A stretch of DNA of 16,262 nucleotides from an uncultured Alphaproteobacteria bacterium (GCA_937900435.1 CALCEG010000046.1:1-16262), one strand, 5' to 3'; shown: positions 7,020 to 13,894, counted from the stretch's first letter. Notes: a model not told the origin generated them from the sequence alone. Numbers and translations are program-made.

Positions 7020-8366
7020 ATGTCATCAATTAAAAAAGTTTTAATCGCAAATCGTGGGGAAATCGCCCTGCGAATCATTCGTGCCTGTCGCGATATGGGA
7101 ATCCGTACTGTCGCAGTGTATTCAACCGCTGATAAAGACGCAATGCATGTGCAACTGGCCGATGAATCTGTATGTATAGGACCGGCGCCTGCACGCGATT
7201 CTTATCTGAATGAATCTGCAATATTGACCGCAGCACTGTTAACAAACTCTGACGCAATTCACCCAGGGTATGGGTTCTTGTCTGAACGTGCTGATTTTGC
7301 AACCAAGGTCGAACAGCATGGTATGATTTGGGTTGGTCCAACCCCAGAAATGATTACAAAAATGGGCGACAAGGTTAATGCAAAAAAAACAGCCATTGAA
7401 TGTGGGTTGCCTGTTGTTCCAGGATCTGATGGCGCAATCGAAACGCTGGATTCCGCAATCGATTGGGCAGAAAAAATCGGTTATCCTGTTATGCTGAAAG
7501 CCGCCGCTGGTGGTGGTGGACGAGGTATGCGCGCGGTATTGAACAAAGACGAACTGGCCGAAGCGTATCAATTAACCAAAAACGAAGCAAAATCTGCGTT
7601 TGGCGACGATACGTTGTATATGGAAAAACTGTTGTTGCACCCCAGACATATCGAATTCCAAGTGCTGGGCGATAAATATGGAAATGTTGTTATATTCGGT
7701 GAACGCGATTGTTCGTTGCAAAGACGTAATCAAAAGGTTATGGAAGAATGTCCAGCCGCAATACTGTCAGCAAAACAGCGCGATGATATGATTGAAATCT
7801 GCAAAAATGCCGCAAAAAAAATGGGCTATACAAATGCAGGTACTTTTGAATTTATGTTCGAAGATGGTAAATTCTATTTCTTGGAAATGAATACCAGATT
7901 ACAAGTCGAACACCCCGTTACAGAAATGGTTTATGGGGTGGACTTAGTACGCGAACAAATCAGAATCGCCGCGGGGGAAAAGTTAGGCTATACACAGTCA
8001 AACGTCATTCCAAATGGGCATGCAATCGAATTTCGTATCAATGCAGAAGACCCAGAAACATTTATGCCAAACCCTGGGAAAATTACGCTATACGCACCAT
8101 CTGGGGGACTGGGGGTACGCGTAGATAGTGCGGTTTATACCGGCTACACAATACCACCAACATACGATTCTATGATTGCGAAACTGGTGGTACACGCACA
8201 AAACAGACCAGCGTGTATTATGCGCGCAACGCGTGCGCTGGATGAATTTGTTATCGAAGGTGTAAAAACAACAATACCGTTGCAACAAAAACTGTTAAAG
8301 AACAAAGATGTTAAACAGTTAAACTTTGATAATAAATGGCTGGAAGAATTCTTGAAAAAAGATTAA
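7020..8366 (+). CDS. accC: Biotin carboxylase subunit of acetyl-CoA carboxylase
   Basis: AccC carboxylates biotin on AccB using ATP and bicarbonate. The 448-residue protein has the N-terminal IANRGEIALRIIRAC, the PGYGFLSE loop, the ATP-grasp glycine-rich lid KAAAGGGGRGM beginning at Lys160, HIEFQVLGD, ERDCSLQRRNQK, and the metal/catalytic segment EMNTRLQVEHPVTE beginning at Glu289, followed by EFRINAEDP. Length equals the family norm. I chose ATG 7020, one base after the accB stop, over an in-frame TTG at 7011 inside accB. No clear ribosome site is present, so translation is probably coupled to accB. Confidence 0.97.
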   Translation: MSSIKKVLIANRGEIALRIIRACRDMGIRTVAVYSTADKDAMHVQLADESVCIGPAPARDSYLNESAILTAALLTNSDAIHPGYGFLSERADFATKVEQHGMIWVGPTPEMITKMGDKVNAKKTAIECGLPVVPGSDGAIETLDSAIDWAEKIGYPVMLKAAAGGGGRGMRAVLNKDELAEAYQLTKNEAKSAFGDDTLYMEKLLLHPRHIEFQVLGDKYGNVVIFGERDCSLQRRNQKVMEECPAAILSAKQRDDMIEICKNAAKKMGYTNAGTFEFMFEDGKFYFLEMNTRLQVEHPVTEMVYGVDLVREQIRIAAGEKLGYTQSNVIPNGHAIEFRINAEDPETFMPNPGKITLYAPSGGLGVRVDSAVYTGYTIPPTYDSMIAKLVVHAQNRPACIMRATRALDEFVIEGVKTTIPLQQKLLKNKDVKQLNFDNKWLEEFLKKD

Positions 8367-8539
8367 AAAAACCGGTAAATACCGGTTTTTTTTACACAAA
8401 ACTTAACGCGTGTCGGCACAACAGAACCAGAACATATTTTTTCATAATCTGTTTCGGAAACGTCCATAATATTACAAATATCGACTATTGATAAGCCTGC
8501 TTTTTTTCGTATAAATTCTAGATCATGCCCGATTGTCAT
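8363..8539 (-). CDS. Small XRE-like helix-turn-helix protein (possibly truncated)
   Basis: This is a 58-residue frame starting MTIGHDLEFIRKKAGLSIVD. The order IG-x-D-L-x-x-I-R-K-x-A-G-L-S, then ICNIMDVSETDYEKICSG and PT, matches the first four helices of an XRE/Cro-type DNA-binding domain, with the turn at SIVDICNIMDVSETDYEKI. I chose ATG 8539 because GGGGG at 8545-8549 is a well-spaced ribosome site; ATG 8551 in frame is the alternative. After PT the frame continues as VKFCVKKTGIYRFF, the last residues being encoded by the complement of the accC terminator, so the natural C-terminus may be lost or the frame may be a remnant. A structured leader with a terminator hairpin precedes it. Confidence is limited because the frame is short. 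Confidence 0.5.
   Translation of the reverse strand: MTIGHDLEFIRKKAGLSIVDICNIMDVSETDYEKICSGSVVPTRVKFCVKKTGIYRFF
8369..8393. terminator. Bidirectional intrinsic terminator after accC
   Basis: ACCGGT (8371-8376), loop AAAT, ACCGGT (8381-8386) and eight T (8386-8393) end accC 3 nt after its stop. Read on the minus strand the same hairpin is followed by seven T (complement of 8364-8370), so it can also stop transcripts of the small HTH frame, within its last codons. Confidence 0.8.
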
Positions 8540-8550
8540 ATTTGCCCCCA

Positions 8551-8583
8551 TAATATAAAAAACCACCATAAAATAGGGTGGTT
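8551..8583 (-). terminator. Terminator hairpin just upstream of the small HTH gene
   Basis: Read on the minus strand, AACCACC (complement of 8577-8583), a 9-nt loop and GGTGGTT (complement of 8561-8567) are followed by TTTTATATTA. This is a standard intrinsic terminator placed 12 nt before the HTH ribosome site and start, where it could abort transcription into the gene. Confidence 0.55.
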
Positions 8584-8700
8584 GGAGGTAGAAATCACGA
8601 CACTTCGTGGCTCGGGTATTCTGTATATTAACCGACCTCCAACCATCGTTGGAGCAATTAACGCCTGCGCAGGCGAGTGTGTCGCGAGATTTCTAGCCTC
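8580..8700 (-). ncRNA. Structured leader RNA or small RNA with competing hairpins
   Basis: Pairings visible directly: a long stem 8585-8588, 8589-8596 and 8598-8603 with 8697-8700, 8688-8695 and 8679-8684 (18 pairs with small bulges). Inside it are a perfect hairpin CTCCAAC / GTTGGAG (8637-8643 with 8648-8654, 4-nt loop) and the palindrome CGCCTGCGCAGGCG (8662-8675). A competing perfect 10-bp pairing joins 8580-8589 with 8635-8644 and would occupy part of the terminator hairpin at 8561-8583. Direction is inferred as minus because the terminator and HTH gene lie downstream on that strand. I recognise no known RNA family (not SRP RNA, tmRNA, RNase P RNA or 6S by conserved motifs). Confidence 0.5.
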
Positions 8701-8703
8701 GCA

Positions 8704-8758
8704 TAATAGGTTCCCTATTACAATCGGTATTGTAATCTTAATGCAAATATTATTTGCA
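8704..8758. promoter_or_regulatory. Three consecutive DNA dyads (operator-like cluster)
   Basis: TAATAGG-TTC-CCTATTA (8704-8720), ATTACAAT-CGGT-ATTGTAAT (8717-8736) and TGCAAAT-ATT-ATTTGCA (8742-8758) are perfect inverted repeats with short centres, packed in 55 bp. They differ in sequence from each other. The third overlaps the -35 of the tRNA-Val promoter and the first overlaps a possible minus-strand -10 (TATTAT, complement of 8703-8708) for the structured leader. They may be repressor operators. Confidence 0.45.
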
Positions 8759-8781
8759 ATTATTATTTTCTTTGTTATAAT
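8754..8781 (+). promoter_or_regulatory. tRNA-Val promoter
   Basis: TTGCAA (8754-8759), a 16-bp spacer and a perfect TATAAT (8776-8781) would start transcription about 5-6 nt before the mature tRNA 5' end. Confidence 0.7.
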
Positions 8782-8793
8782 CTCTGTCGCAAT

Positions 8794-8870
8794 GGGTGGT
8801 TAGCTCAGTTGGTTAGAGCGTTACGTTGACATCGTAAAGGTCGTTGGTTCGAGTCCAATACCACCCACCA
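8794..8870 (+). tRNA. tRNA-Val (anticodon GAC), CCA encoded
   Basis: A complete cloverleaf: acceptor GGGTGGT with ACCACCC, D arm GCTC-AGTTGGTTA-GAGC, anticodon arm TTACG-TTGACAT-CGTAA with anticodon GAC (reads GUC and GUU), T arm GTTGG-TTCGAGT-CCAAT, discriminator A and genomic CCA at 8868-8870. It has its own promoter and terminator, so it is a single-gene transcription unit. Confidence 0.97.
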
Positions 8871-8876
8871 GATTTG

Positions 8877-8907
8877 AAAAACACCGGTAAAAAGCCGGTG
8901 TTTTTTT
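8877..8907. terminator. Bidirectional terminator, tRNA-Val / pheT
   Basis: AAAACACCGG with CCGGTGTTTT (8877-8887 with 8895-8904) and a T run to 8907 end tRNA-Val transcription; the A run on the other side gives a U-tract for transcripts coming from pheT on the minus strand. Confidence 0.8.
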
Positions 8908-8968
8908 ATTTGTCTTTTTCTGTTTTTCCCGGCTTTTTTTAACATTTTTGCAAAAAAATCCGGGAATT
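8877..8968 (+). repeat. Two-hairpin intergenic repeat, copy C
   Basis: Hairpin 1 is the tRNA-Val terminator. Hairpin 2 is TTCCCGG (8926-8932) plus TTTTTTT (8934-8940) paired with AAAAAAA (8952-8958) and CCGGGAA (8960-8966), with one C/T mismatch (8933/8959). The loop AACATTTTTGC (8941-8951) is identical to copy B, and the same 11 nt occur in copy A. The spacer between hairpins is shorter and diverged. Confidence 0.65.
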
Positions 8969-8978
8969 TTATACTTTT

Positions 8979-11282
8979 TTATTTGTCGCGAATTTGCGCG
9001 TTGCATTTTGATTCAACAGCACTGATAACAGATGACTGTAATTCCTGCAATACAGTATCAGACATATTATCAGTCGGCTGAATCGTTATTGTAAACGCAA
9101 CCGATTTTTTCCCGTCCGATAAATCAAACGCATCAAAGACAACAACGTCTGTTATTCTGCTGTCGACAGATTTTGCAACAGATGTCAACTTGCCCGCAGG
9201 CGTATCAAAATCAACAATAAACGCAAAATCACGCGTTATCGGTTGAAATTCAGACAACGTGATATTCTTGGTCTGCTTTGGGGTTGCGATATTCAAAACA
9301 TCATCAACAATCGCAATAACTACATTTGTTTTTATACGCAGTTTTTTTGCAACTGATGGGTGCAACTGACCAAATTCTGCGATTTTCTTTTTGCCTTGCA
9401 TCAATGCACCATAACGATATGGGTGTGCCCAAAGCGGTGCGTTTTCAACAGATACTGAAAAATTCTGGCCGTTGAACAATGAAATCAAATCTGCCTTGAC
9501 ATCATAGATATCAACATCGCGATTACGCCCAGTCCAATGACGTGGCGCAATAACACCACTGCGAACAATGCACAACGACGTATGTTGTTGCCCCGGCATA
9601 TCACCATCAAACACTGTCCCTAGTTCAAATAACGAAACATTTGGATAACTGCGCTTTTCATTGTTTGATACCGCGGTAAGCAATCCATACAACAAGCCAT
9701 TACGCAATGTATCAAAGTCGGATGTTATCGGATTTGCTATTTTTACAATCGGTCTGTCTGTTAATATTTGTTCAACAGCAGAATTACCAAAACCAAATGA
9801 ACGACATTCATTTAATCCACGCGCAGACATTGCCTGCTTGATATCCATTTCATGCGTATTGTGTGGACGCGCATCGCCATAAGTATGATTACAAGATGTT
9901 GCAATTTTATCATAACCATAAATTCTGATAAGGTCCGCAATGATTGTTTCAGGTATTTTTACATCAACACGCGATGGCAATGGAACAACTGTCCAATCAT
10001 CAGATTTACATTCAATACGGTACCCCAGCGCAATTAATATGCTGTGTTGAATATCTGATGGAATATCAATACCTGTTTTTTTAACACACATTTGTGGGTT
10101 ATATTTGATTACAGTATTTGGTGTTATATCAGAACCAGCAGAATAAGCACATACAACCGTACCACCACATCTGGCAGTTATAATTTCCAACGCACACATC
10201 GCTGCAATACCTGTTATAGTTGGGTCAATACCGCGTTCATAGCGATACGATGCATCGGTTGATAAACCAAGTCTTTTTGCAGACTTTCTGACTGATACCG
10301 GGTCAAAATATGCAGATTCCAAGATGATATTTTTTGTTTCATCTGTGGTCGAACCACGCGCACCACCAATTACACCAGCCAACGCCAAAATACCACTATT
10401 ATCCGCAATAACCATATCGTTTTCTGTCAAAGAATGTTCGTTGCCAAACAAGTCTGTGAATTTTTCACCGTTTTGTGCCATACGAACAATGATGTCGCCA
10501 TCAATTTGGTCTGCATCAAAACAATGCATAGGCTGTGCCATATCATAACAAATATAGTTTGTTGCATCAATCGCTGCGTTCTTGGGGTTTATTCCGATTG
10601 CCTTTAAACGCGAAGCGATTTTTGTATCACTGGGACATATGTTGATATTGTGAACTTCTATCATTTTATATGTTGGACATTTATCTGTTTCTAAAACAAC
10701 CTTGCGTTCACCAGCAACAGTTTTAAATTCTGGGTCGTTTGGCGCAACATAATGACCAATGCCAGTCGCCGATAAATCGCGCGCAATACCGCGTACCGCC
10801 AAATAATCAGGACGGTTAGGGGTGATACCTGCATCAAAAACAGTCTTTACATCAATAACAGGCGAACCGATTTCTGTGTCAGATGGTAATTCAATAATAC
10901 CACTGTGGTCATCGTTAATCCCCAGTTCACGCCCAGAACACATCATACCATCAGATAAAACACCACGCAGTTTGCCAGACGTTATTTCATGTCCGTCAAT
11001 AACACAGCCCGGTATCGCCAGCGCAGAAACCAATCCAACGCGCGCGTTTGGTGCACCACAAACAACCTGACGCAACGTTCCAGTACCATCATCAACCATC
11101 AGCACATGCAAATGATCACTGTTTTCATGTGGTTTACATTCAACGATTTTGGCCGCAATTGGTGCAATCGGTGATTGTACATCTTCTACCTCTAGCCCGA
11201 TACGCGTCAGAGTGTCTGCAATCATTTCAGGTGTCGCATCTGTTTTCAAATAATCTTTTAACCAATCATAAGTCCATTTCAT
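8979..11282 (-). CDS. pheT: Phenylalanine-tRNA ligase beta subunit
   Basis: PheT pairs with PheS in the (alpha-beta)2 enzyme that charges tRNA-Phe; the beta subunit carries the editing site and tRNA contacts. The 767-residue protein starts MKWTYDWLKDYL, followed by the EMAP/OB tRNA-binding domain at about 39-148 (SDHLHVLMVDDG, VVCGAPNAR), the B3/B4 editing domain (TNYICYDMAQPMHCFDAD, LAGVIGGARGS), the B5 domain, the inactive synthetase core, and a C-terminal ferredoxin-fold anticodon-binding domain at about 677-767 (FQPITRDFAFIVDF). Slightly shorter than the ~795 of E. coli but complete. AGGGGG in the 18-bp gap after pheS is its ribosome site. Confidence 0.97.
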   Translation of the reverse strand: MKWTYDWLKDYLKTDATPEMIADTLTRIGLEVEDVQSPIAPIAAKIVECKPHENSDHLHVLMVDDGTGTLRQVVCGAPNARVGLVSALAIPGCVIDGHEITSGKLRGVLSDGMMCSGRELGINDDHSGIIELPSDTEIGSPVIDVKTVFDAGITPNRPDYLAVRGIARDLSATGIGHYVAPNDPEFKTVAGERKVVLETDKCPTYKMIEVHNINICPSDTKIASRLKAIGINPKNAAIDATNYICYDMAQPMHCFDADQIDGDIIVRMAQNGEKFTDLFGNEHSLTENDMVIADNSGILALAGVIGGARGSTTDETKNIILESAYFDPVSVRKSAKRLGLSTDASYRYERGIDPTITGIAAMCALEIITARCGGTVVCAYSAGSDITPNTVIKYNPQMCVKKTGIDIPSDIQHSILIALGYRIECKSDDWTVVPLPSRVDVKIPETIIADLIRIYGYDKIATSCNHTYGDARPHNTHEMDIKQAMSARGLNECRSFGFGNSAVEQILTDRPIVKIANPITSDFDTLRNGLLYGLLTAVSNNEKRSYPNVSLFELGTVFDGDMPGQQHTSLCIVRSGVIAPRHWTGRNRDVDIYDVKADLISLFNGQNFSVSVENAPLWAHPYRYGALMQGKKKIAEFGQLHPSVAKKLRIKTNVVIAIVDDVLNIATPKQTKNITLSEFQPITRDFAFIVDFDTPAGKLTSVAKSVDSRITDVVVFDAFDLSDGKKSVAFTITIQPTDNMSDTVLQELQSSVISAVESKCNAQIRDK

Positions 11283-11300
11283 TGTATTATCCCCCTGTAA

Positions 11301-12248
11301 TTAAAATCCTGCTTTTTTTAACCAACGAACATCGTTATCGTAAAACTGACGAATGTCATTTAGGTTGTACTTTAACATTGCTAATCTGTCCCAACCAAAA
11401 CCAAATGCAAAACCTTGATACTCGTCAGGGTTAACCCCACAATTACGCAGAACATTCGGATGAACCATACCAGCACCCATCAATTCCAACCATTTATCAT
11501 TTTTCCACTTCATATCTATTTCAATGCTGGGGTCTGTGAACGGGAAATACGATGGGCGAATACGCAATTCAATGTTTTCAATTCCAAAAAATCTTGATAA
11601 AAACGCACGAACGTCTGCAATTAAATCAGACATTGTTATGTTTTTATCAATATACAGTCCTTCGATTTGCCCAAACATAGGACTATGTGTCGCATCCATT
11701 TCTTTGCGATATGTTGAACCAACACCAAACATTTTGATTGGTACACCATTTTTTTCCATTGCGCGGATTTGAATCGCTGATGTTTGTGTGCGCAACACAT
11801 TGCCATTTTCCAAGAAAAATGTATCTTGCATATCGCGTGCAGGATGATAAGACGGTGTATTTAATGCTGTAAAATTATGCCAATCATCTTCGACTTCGGG
11901 ACCTGTGAACATTGTGTAACCAAAAGATTCTAAAATTTTTGATATTTCTGACAAACTTTGTGTCAATGGGTGCAAAGTACCGCGATTTTCAGGCAATGGA
12001 TTTAGCGATACGTCCAATTTCTGTTTTTCTAATGATGCCATTAAAACTGCATTTTCAATTTCTGTCTGGCGCGTTTTAAACAATTCACGCAAAGTTGCGT
12101 TTTCTGTATTTAACGCAGCGCGCGCATCGTTATCCAGATTTTTCATTTCTTTTAAACGCGCAGTCATTGTACCGTTTTTGCCAAAGGTCGCAGTGTATAA
12201 AGCCTGCAATTCTTCAAGTGTTTGTATGTTTTTTATTTGTTCTTGCAT
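11301..12248 (-). CDS. pheS: Phenylalanine-tRNA ligase alpha subunit
   Basis: PheS is the catalytic subunit for phenylalanyl-tRNA formation. The 315-residue protein (E. coli 327) has the N-terminal coiled-coil arm, HPLTQSLSEI, GPEVEDDWHNFTALN, HPARDMQDTF, motif 2 YRKEMDATHSPMFGQIEG, and motif 3 GFAFGFGWDRLAMLKY. The FGQIEG segment has Gly where most bacterial enzymes have His (FHQ-EG); the Gln and Glu of the amino-acid pocket are kept. AGGGA about 11 nt upstream of ATG 12248 is the ribosome site. It lies downstream of rplT with a 92-bp gap containing two hairpins. Confidence 0.97.
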   Translation of the reverse strand: MQEQIKNIQTLEELQALYTATFGKNGTMTARLKEMKNLDNDARAALNTENATLRELFKTRQTEIENAVLMASLEKQKLDVSLNPLPENRGTLHPLTQSLSEISKILESFGYTMFTGPEVEDDWHNFTALNTPSYHPARDMQDTFFLENGNVLRTQTSAIQIRAMEKNGVPIKMFGVGSTYRKEMDATHSPMFGQIEGLYIDKNITMSDLIADVRAFLSRFFGIENIELRIRPSYFPFTDPSIEIDMKWKNDKWLELMGAGMVHPNVLRNCGVNPDEYQGFAFGFGWDRLAMLKYNLNDIRQFYDNDVRWLKKAGF

Positions 12249-12275
12249 AATTCTACAGTCCCTTTTTCAAATTTT

Positions 12276-12302
12276 AAATAAACAAAAGCCGTCATTGACG
12301 GC
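12276..12302 (-). terminator. Weak terminator or attenuator between rplT and pheS
   Basis: On the minus strand GCCGTC-AAT-GACGGC (12288-12302) is followed by TTTTGTTTATTT. Six GC-rich pairs with an interrupted U-tract fit a partial terminator or attenuator that lowers pheST expression relative to the ribosomal protein genes. A second small hairpin, ATACCA with TGGTAT, lies just after the rplT stop, about 12322-12341. No Phe-rich leader peptide was identified. Confidence 0.45.
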
Positions 12303-12340
12303 CATTGTTATAACAAAAGATATACCACGCCGTACTGGTA

Positions 12341-12709
12341 TTATTTAGCATCGGCGCTGTTAAATCGTTTTGCAGTATCAACCAATTTGATGAAGTTGGC
12401 ATCGCCAGCATAGGCCATTTCAGCCAAAACCTTGCGGTCAAGGGCAACACCTGCTTTCTTTAAACCATTCATAAATTGGCTGTAAGTCATACCATTTGCA
12501 CGCACAGCAGCATTGATACGAACAATCCACAAACCACGAAATTCGCGTTTTTTAACGCGGCGGTCGCGATATGCATACTGTCCTGCTTTTTCTGTCTTTT
12601 CACGCGCAGCGCGATATGTTGAATGATGACGGCCCAAATAACCCTTGGCACGCGCCAAAATCTTGTTATGTTTTTGTTTAACGGTTGTTCCGCGTTTAAC
12701 TCTTGCCAT
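12341..12709 (-). CDS. rplT: 50S ribosomal protein L20
   Basis: L20 binds 23S rRNA early in 50S assembly and in some bacteria represses its own operon. The 122-residue protein is typical: MARVKRGTTVKQKHNKILARAKGY without gaps, GRHHSTYRAA, RRVKKREFRGLWIVRINAA, YSQFMNGLKKAGVALDRKVLAEMA. AAGGGGG at 12718-12724 is a strong ribosome site. It follows rpmI by 17 bp in the usual rpmI-rplT order. Confidence 0.98.
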   Translation of the reverse strand: MARVKRGTTVKQKHNKILARAKGYLGRHHSTYRAAREKTEKAGQYAYRDRRVKKREFRGLWIVRINAAVRANGMTYSQFMNGLKKAGVALDRKVLAEMAYAGDANFIKLVDTAKRFNSADAK

Positions 12710-12726
12710 GACTTATACCCCCTTGA

Positions 12727-12930
12727 TTATTTCAAACCGTATGGCGCCAGGATTTTTGCCTGTCCGACCATATTATCGTTTAAATACTGTGGCTTTGCAC
12801 CTGCTTTGTTTGCACGAGCAGATTTTTTGCGAAGCAGTTTTTTATGAGAGTTGCGGGCAACACGAATCTTGCCAGTCGCAGTCATAGACGCACGCTTTTT
12901 TAAGTACGACTTTGTCTTTAATTTTGGCAT
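12727..12930 (-). CDS. rpmI: 50S ribosomal protein L35
   Basis: L35 is a small basic 50S protein. The true product is 67 residues, MPKLKTKSYLKKRASMTATG and onward, with HKKLLRKKSARANKAG and the YLNDNMVGQAKILAPYGLK end. An open extension upstream to 13008 is not coding: the ATG at 12930 has AAAGGAAA at a proper distance and matches the family start. infC, the usual first gene of this operon, is not present upstream; the divergent mreC is there instead. Confidence 0.97.
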   Translation of the reverse strand: MPKLKTKSYLKKRASMTATGKIRVARNSHKKLLRKKSARANKAGAKPQYLNDNMVGQAKILAPYGLK

Positions 12931-12966
12931 TTTATTTCCTTTTGATTTAGTTTGTTTTTTTGTCTG

Positions 12967-12983
12967 GTGGCAATGCCTGCCAC
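12967..12983 (-). promoter_or_regulatory. Hairpin in the rpmI-rplT leader
   Basis: GTGGCA-GGCAT-TGCCAC (minus strand) lies 37 nt before the rpmI start in a leader of roughly 60-70 nt. It could be an autoregulatory site for L20 or simply a 5' stabilising hairpin. The strand is uncertain, since the plus-strand mreC promoter starts next to it. Confidence 0.3.
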
Positions 12984-12984
12984 T

Positions 12985-13011
12985 TTGACTGATTGATATT
13001 ATTAACATAAT
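12985..13011 (+). promoter_or_regulatory. Possible mreC-mreD-mrdA promoter
   Basis: TTGACT (12985-12990), a 15-bp spacer and CATAAT (13006-13011). Transcription would start near 13018, leaving about 34 nt before the ATG at 13052. Confidence 0.45.
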
Positions 13012-13051
13012 TTAAGGAAAAATCAAGTTTTTATTGAATATCTGTGTTTTT

Positions 13052-13894
13052 ATGTCTAAAGTATGCCAGATGAAACAAAATAAAGCCTCTTCCAAATTAT
13101 ACCCACTTGTTCGGGCAGTTGCAACTGCGGCGGTGTTGCCAGTGTTGTTTATATATATAATGATTGCAAAGCCTGATTACAGAATTATGAATGCCTTGGC
13201 GCACGTTGTTGTACCTGTGGCACACTGGATGGGCGATGTTATAACATGGCCAATTCGCGCTGTTGGGGGCGCAGTCGAAAGTATTTCAGAAATAACTAAC
13301 CTGCGTTCGGAAAACGAAGAATTACGCGTCAGACTGGAACAAGCGTTGGCAAACCAAGCATTGTGCGAAGTCGCAATCAAGGAAAATAATAAACTTAGCC
13401 GCGAATTAGATGTAAAAAACGCACAACCGCGAGATGTCGTTATCGCAGATATTATTCACGACAACAGCGCAATCGGACATAATACTTTTATCATTAACCG
13501 CGGTATCAAAAACGGTATAGAGCCAGGTATGGTTGTCACAAATACCGATATGATTATGGCAGGTATTGTTATCGATGTTGGAACGAACTTTTCGCGTGTG
13601 CGCGCATTGACGGACGCAGATACAAATATCGCGGTGCGCGTTATCGGGTCTGAAATATATGGATTTATGACCGGAAATGGATCCAGCAAACCAACAATGG
13701 GATTCTTTAGTGACCCAAAATTTCAACCAACCAAGGGGTTAAAACTTATAACCAGTAATATTTCAGGGGTCTTGCCAGCAGGTCTGATTGTCGGGGAAAT
13801 GATTGATGAAACAGATGTTCGTGTCGTTTCGCCAAAACAATTATCGCGCGTGATGGTACTAAAATTCGATACAATAAAAAACGAATATAGATGA
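13052..13894 (+). CDS. mreC: Rod-shape-determining protein MreC
   Basis: MreC is a bitopic inner-membrane protein whose periplasmic part activates PBP2 in the elongasome. The 280-residue product has a short cytoplasmic N-terminus, a membrane segment (AVATAAVLPVLFIYIMIA), a coiled coil (EITNLRSENEELRVRLEQAL), then the beta-rich MreC core with NTFIINRGIKNGIEPGMVV, AGIVIDVG, RVRALTDADTNIAVRV and LPAGLIVGEM. The start is uncertain: ATG 13052 and ATG 13070 are both possible and neither has a good ribosome site; a TTG at 13034 is also in frame. The C-terminal TGA overlaps the mreD ATG (ATGA). Confidence 0.92.
   Translation: MSKVCQMKQNKASSKLYPLVRAVATAAVLPVLFIYIMIAKPDYRIMNALAHVVVPVAHWMGDVITWPIRAVGGAVESISEITNLRSENEELRVRLEQALANQALCEVAIKENNKLSRELDVKNAQPRDVVIADIIHDNSAIGHNTFIINRGIKNGIEPGMVVTNTDMIMAGIVIDVGTNFSRVRALTDADTNIAVRVIGSEIYGFMTGNGSSKPTMGFFSDPKFQPTKGLKLITSNISGVLPAGLIVGEMIDETDVRVVSPKQLSRVMVLKFDTIKNEYR

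Noticed and set aside
8573..8583. Short match (GGGTGGTT) to the tRNA-Val 5' end, as a possible attachment-site duplication
   Set aside because: Only 8 nt are shared, from the tRNA 5' rather than 3' end, and there is no integrase or phage gene nearby.
8591..8700. Known RNA families (SRP RNA, tmRNA, RNase P RNA, 6S) for the structured segment
   Set aside because: The conserved cores are absent: no SRP GGAAGG-type loop, no tmRNA tRNA-like ends, no RNase P GAGGAAAGUC helix. A weak ACAGAA similarity to the RNase P 3' end is not enough and the segment is too short.
8525..8803. Plus-strand 92-codon frame with a hydrophobic tail
   Set aside because: It is antisense to the HTH frame and runs through the terminator hairpin, structured RNA, dyads and tRNA promoter into the tRNA. 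It has no ribosome site at its start and no family resemblance that I can support.
8821..9006. Minus-strand frame ending in GGIGLEPTTFTMST
   Set aside because: It is the antisense of tRNA-Val plus the terminator repeat. Such GLEP-type peptides are a well-known artefact of translating tRNA complements.
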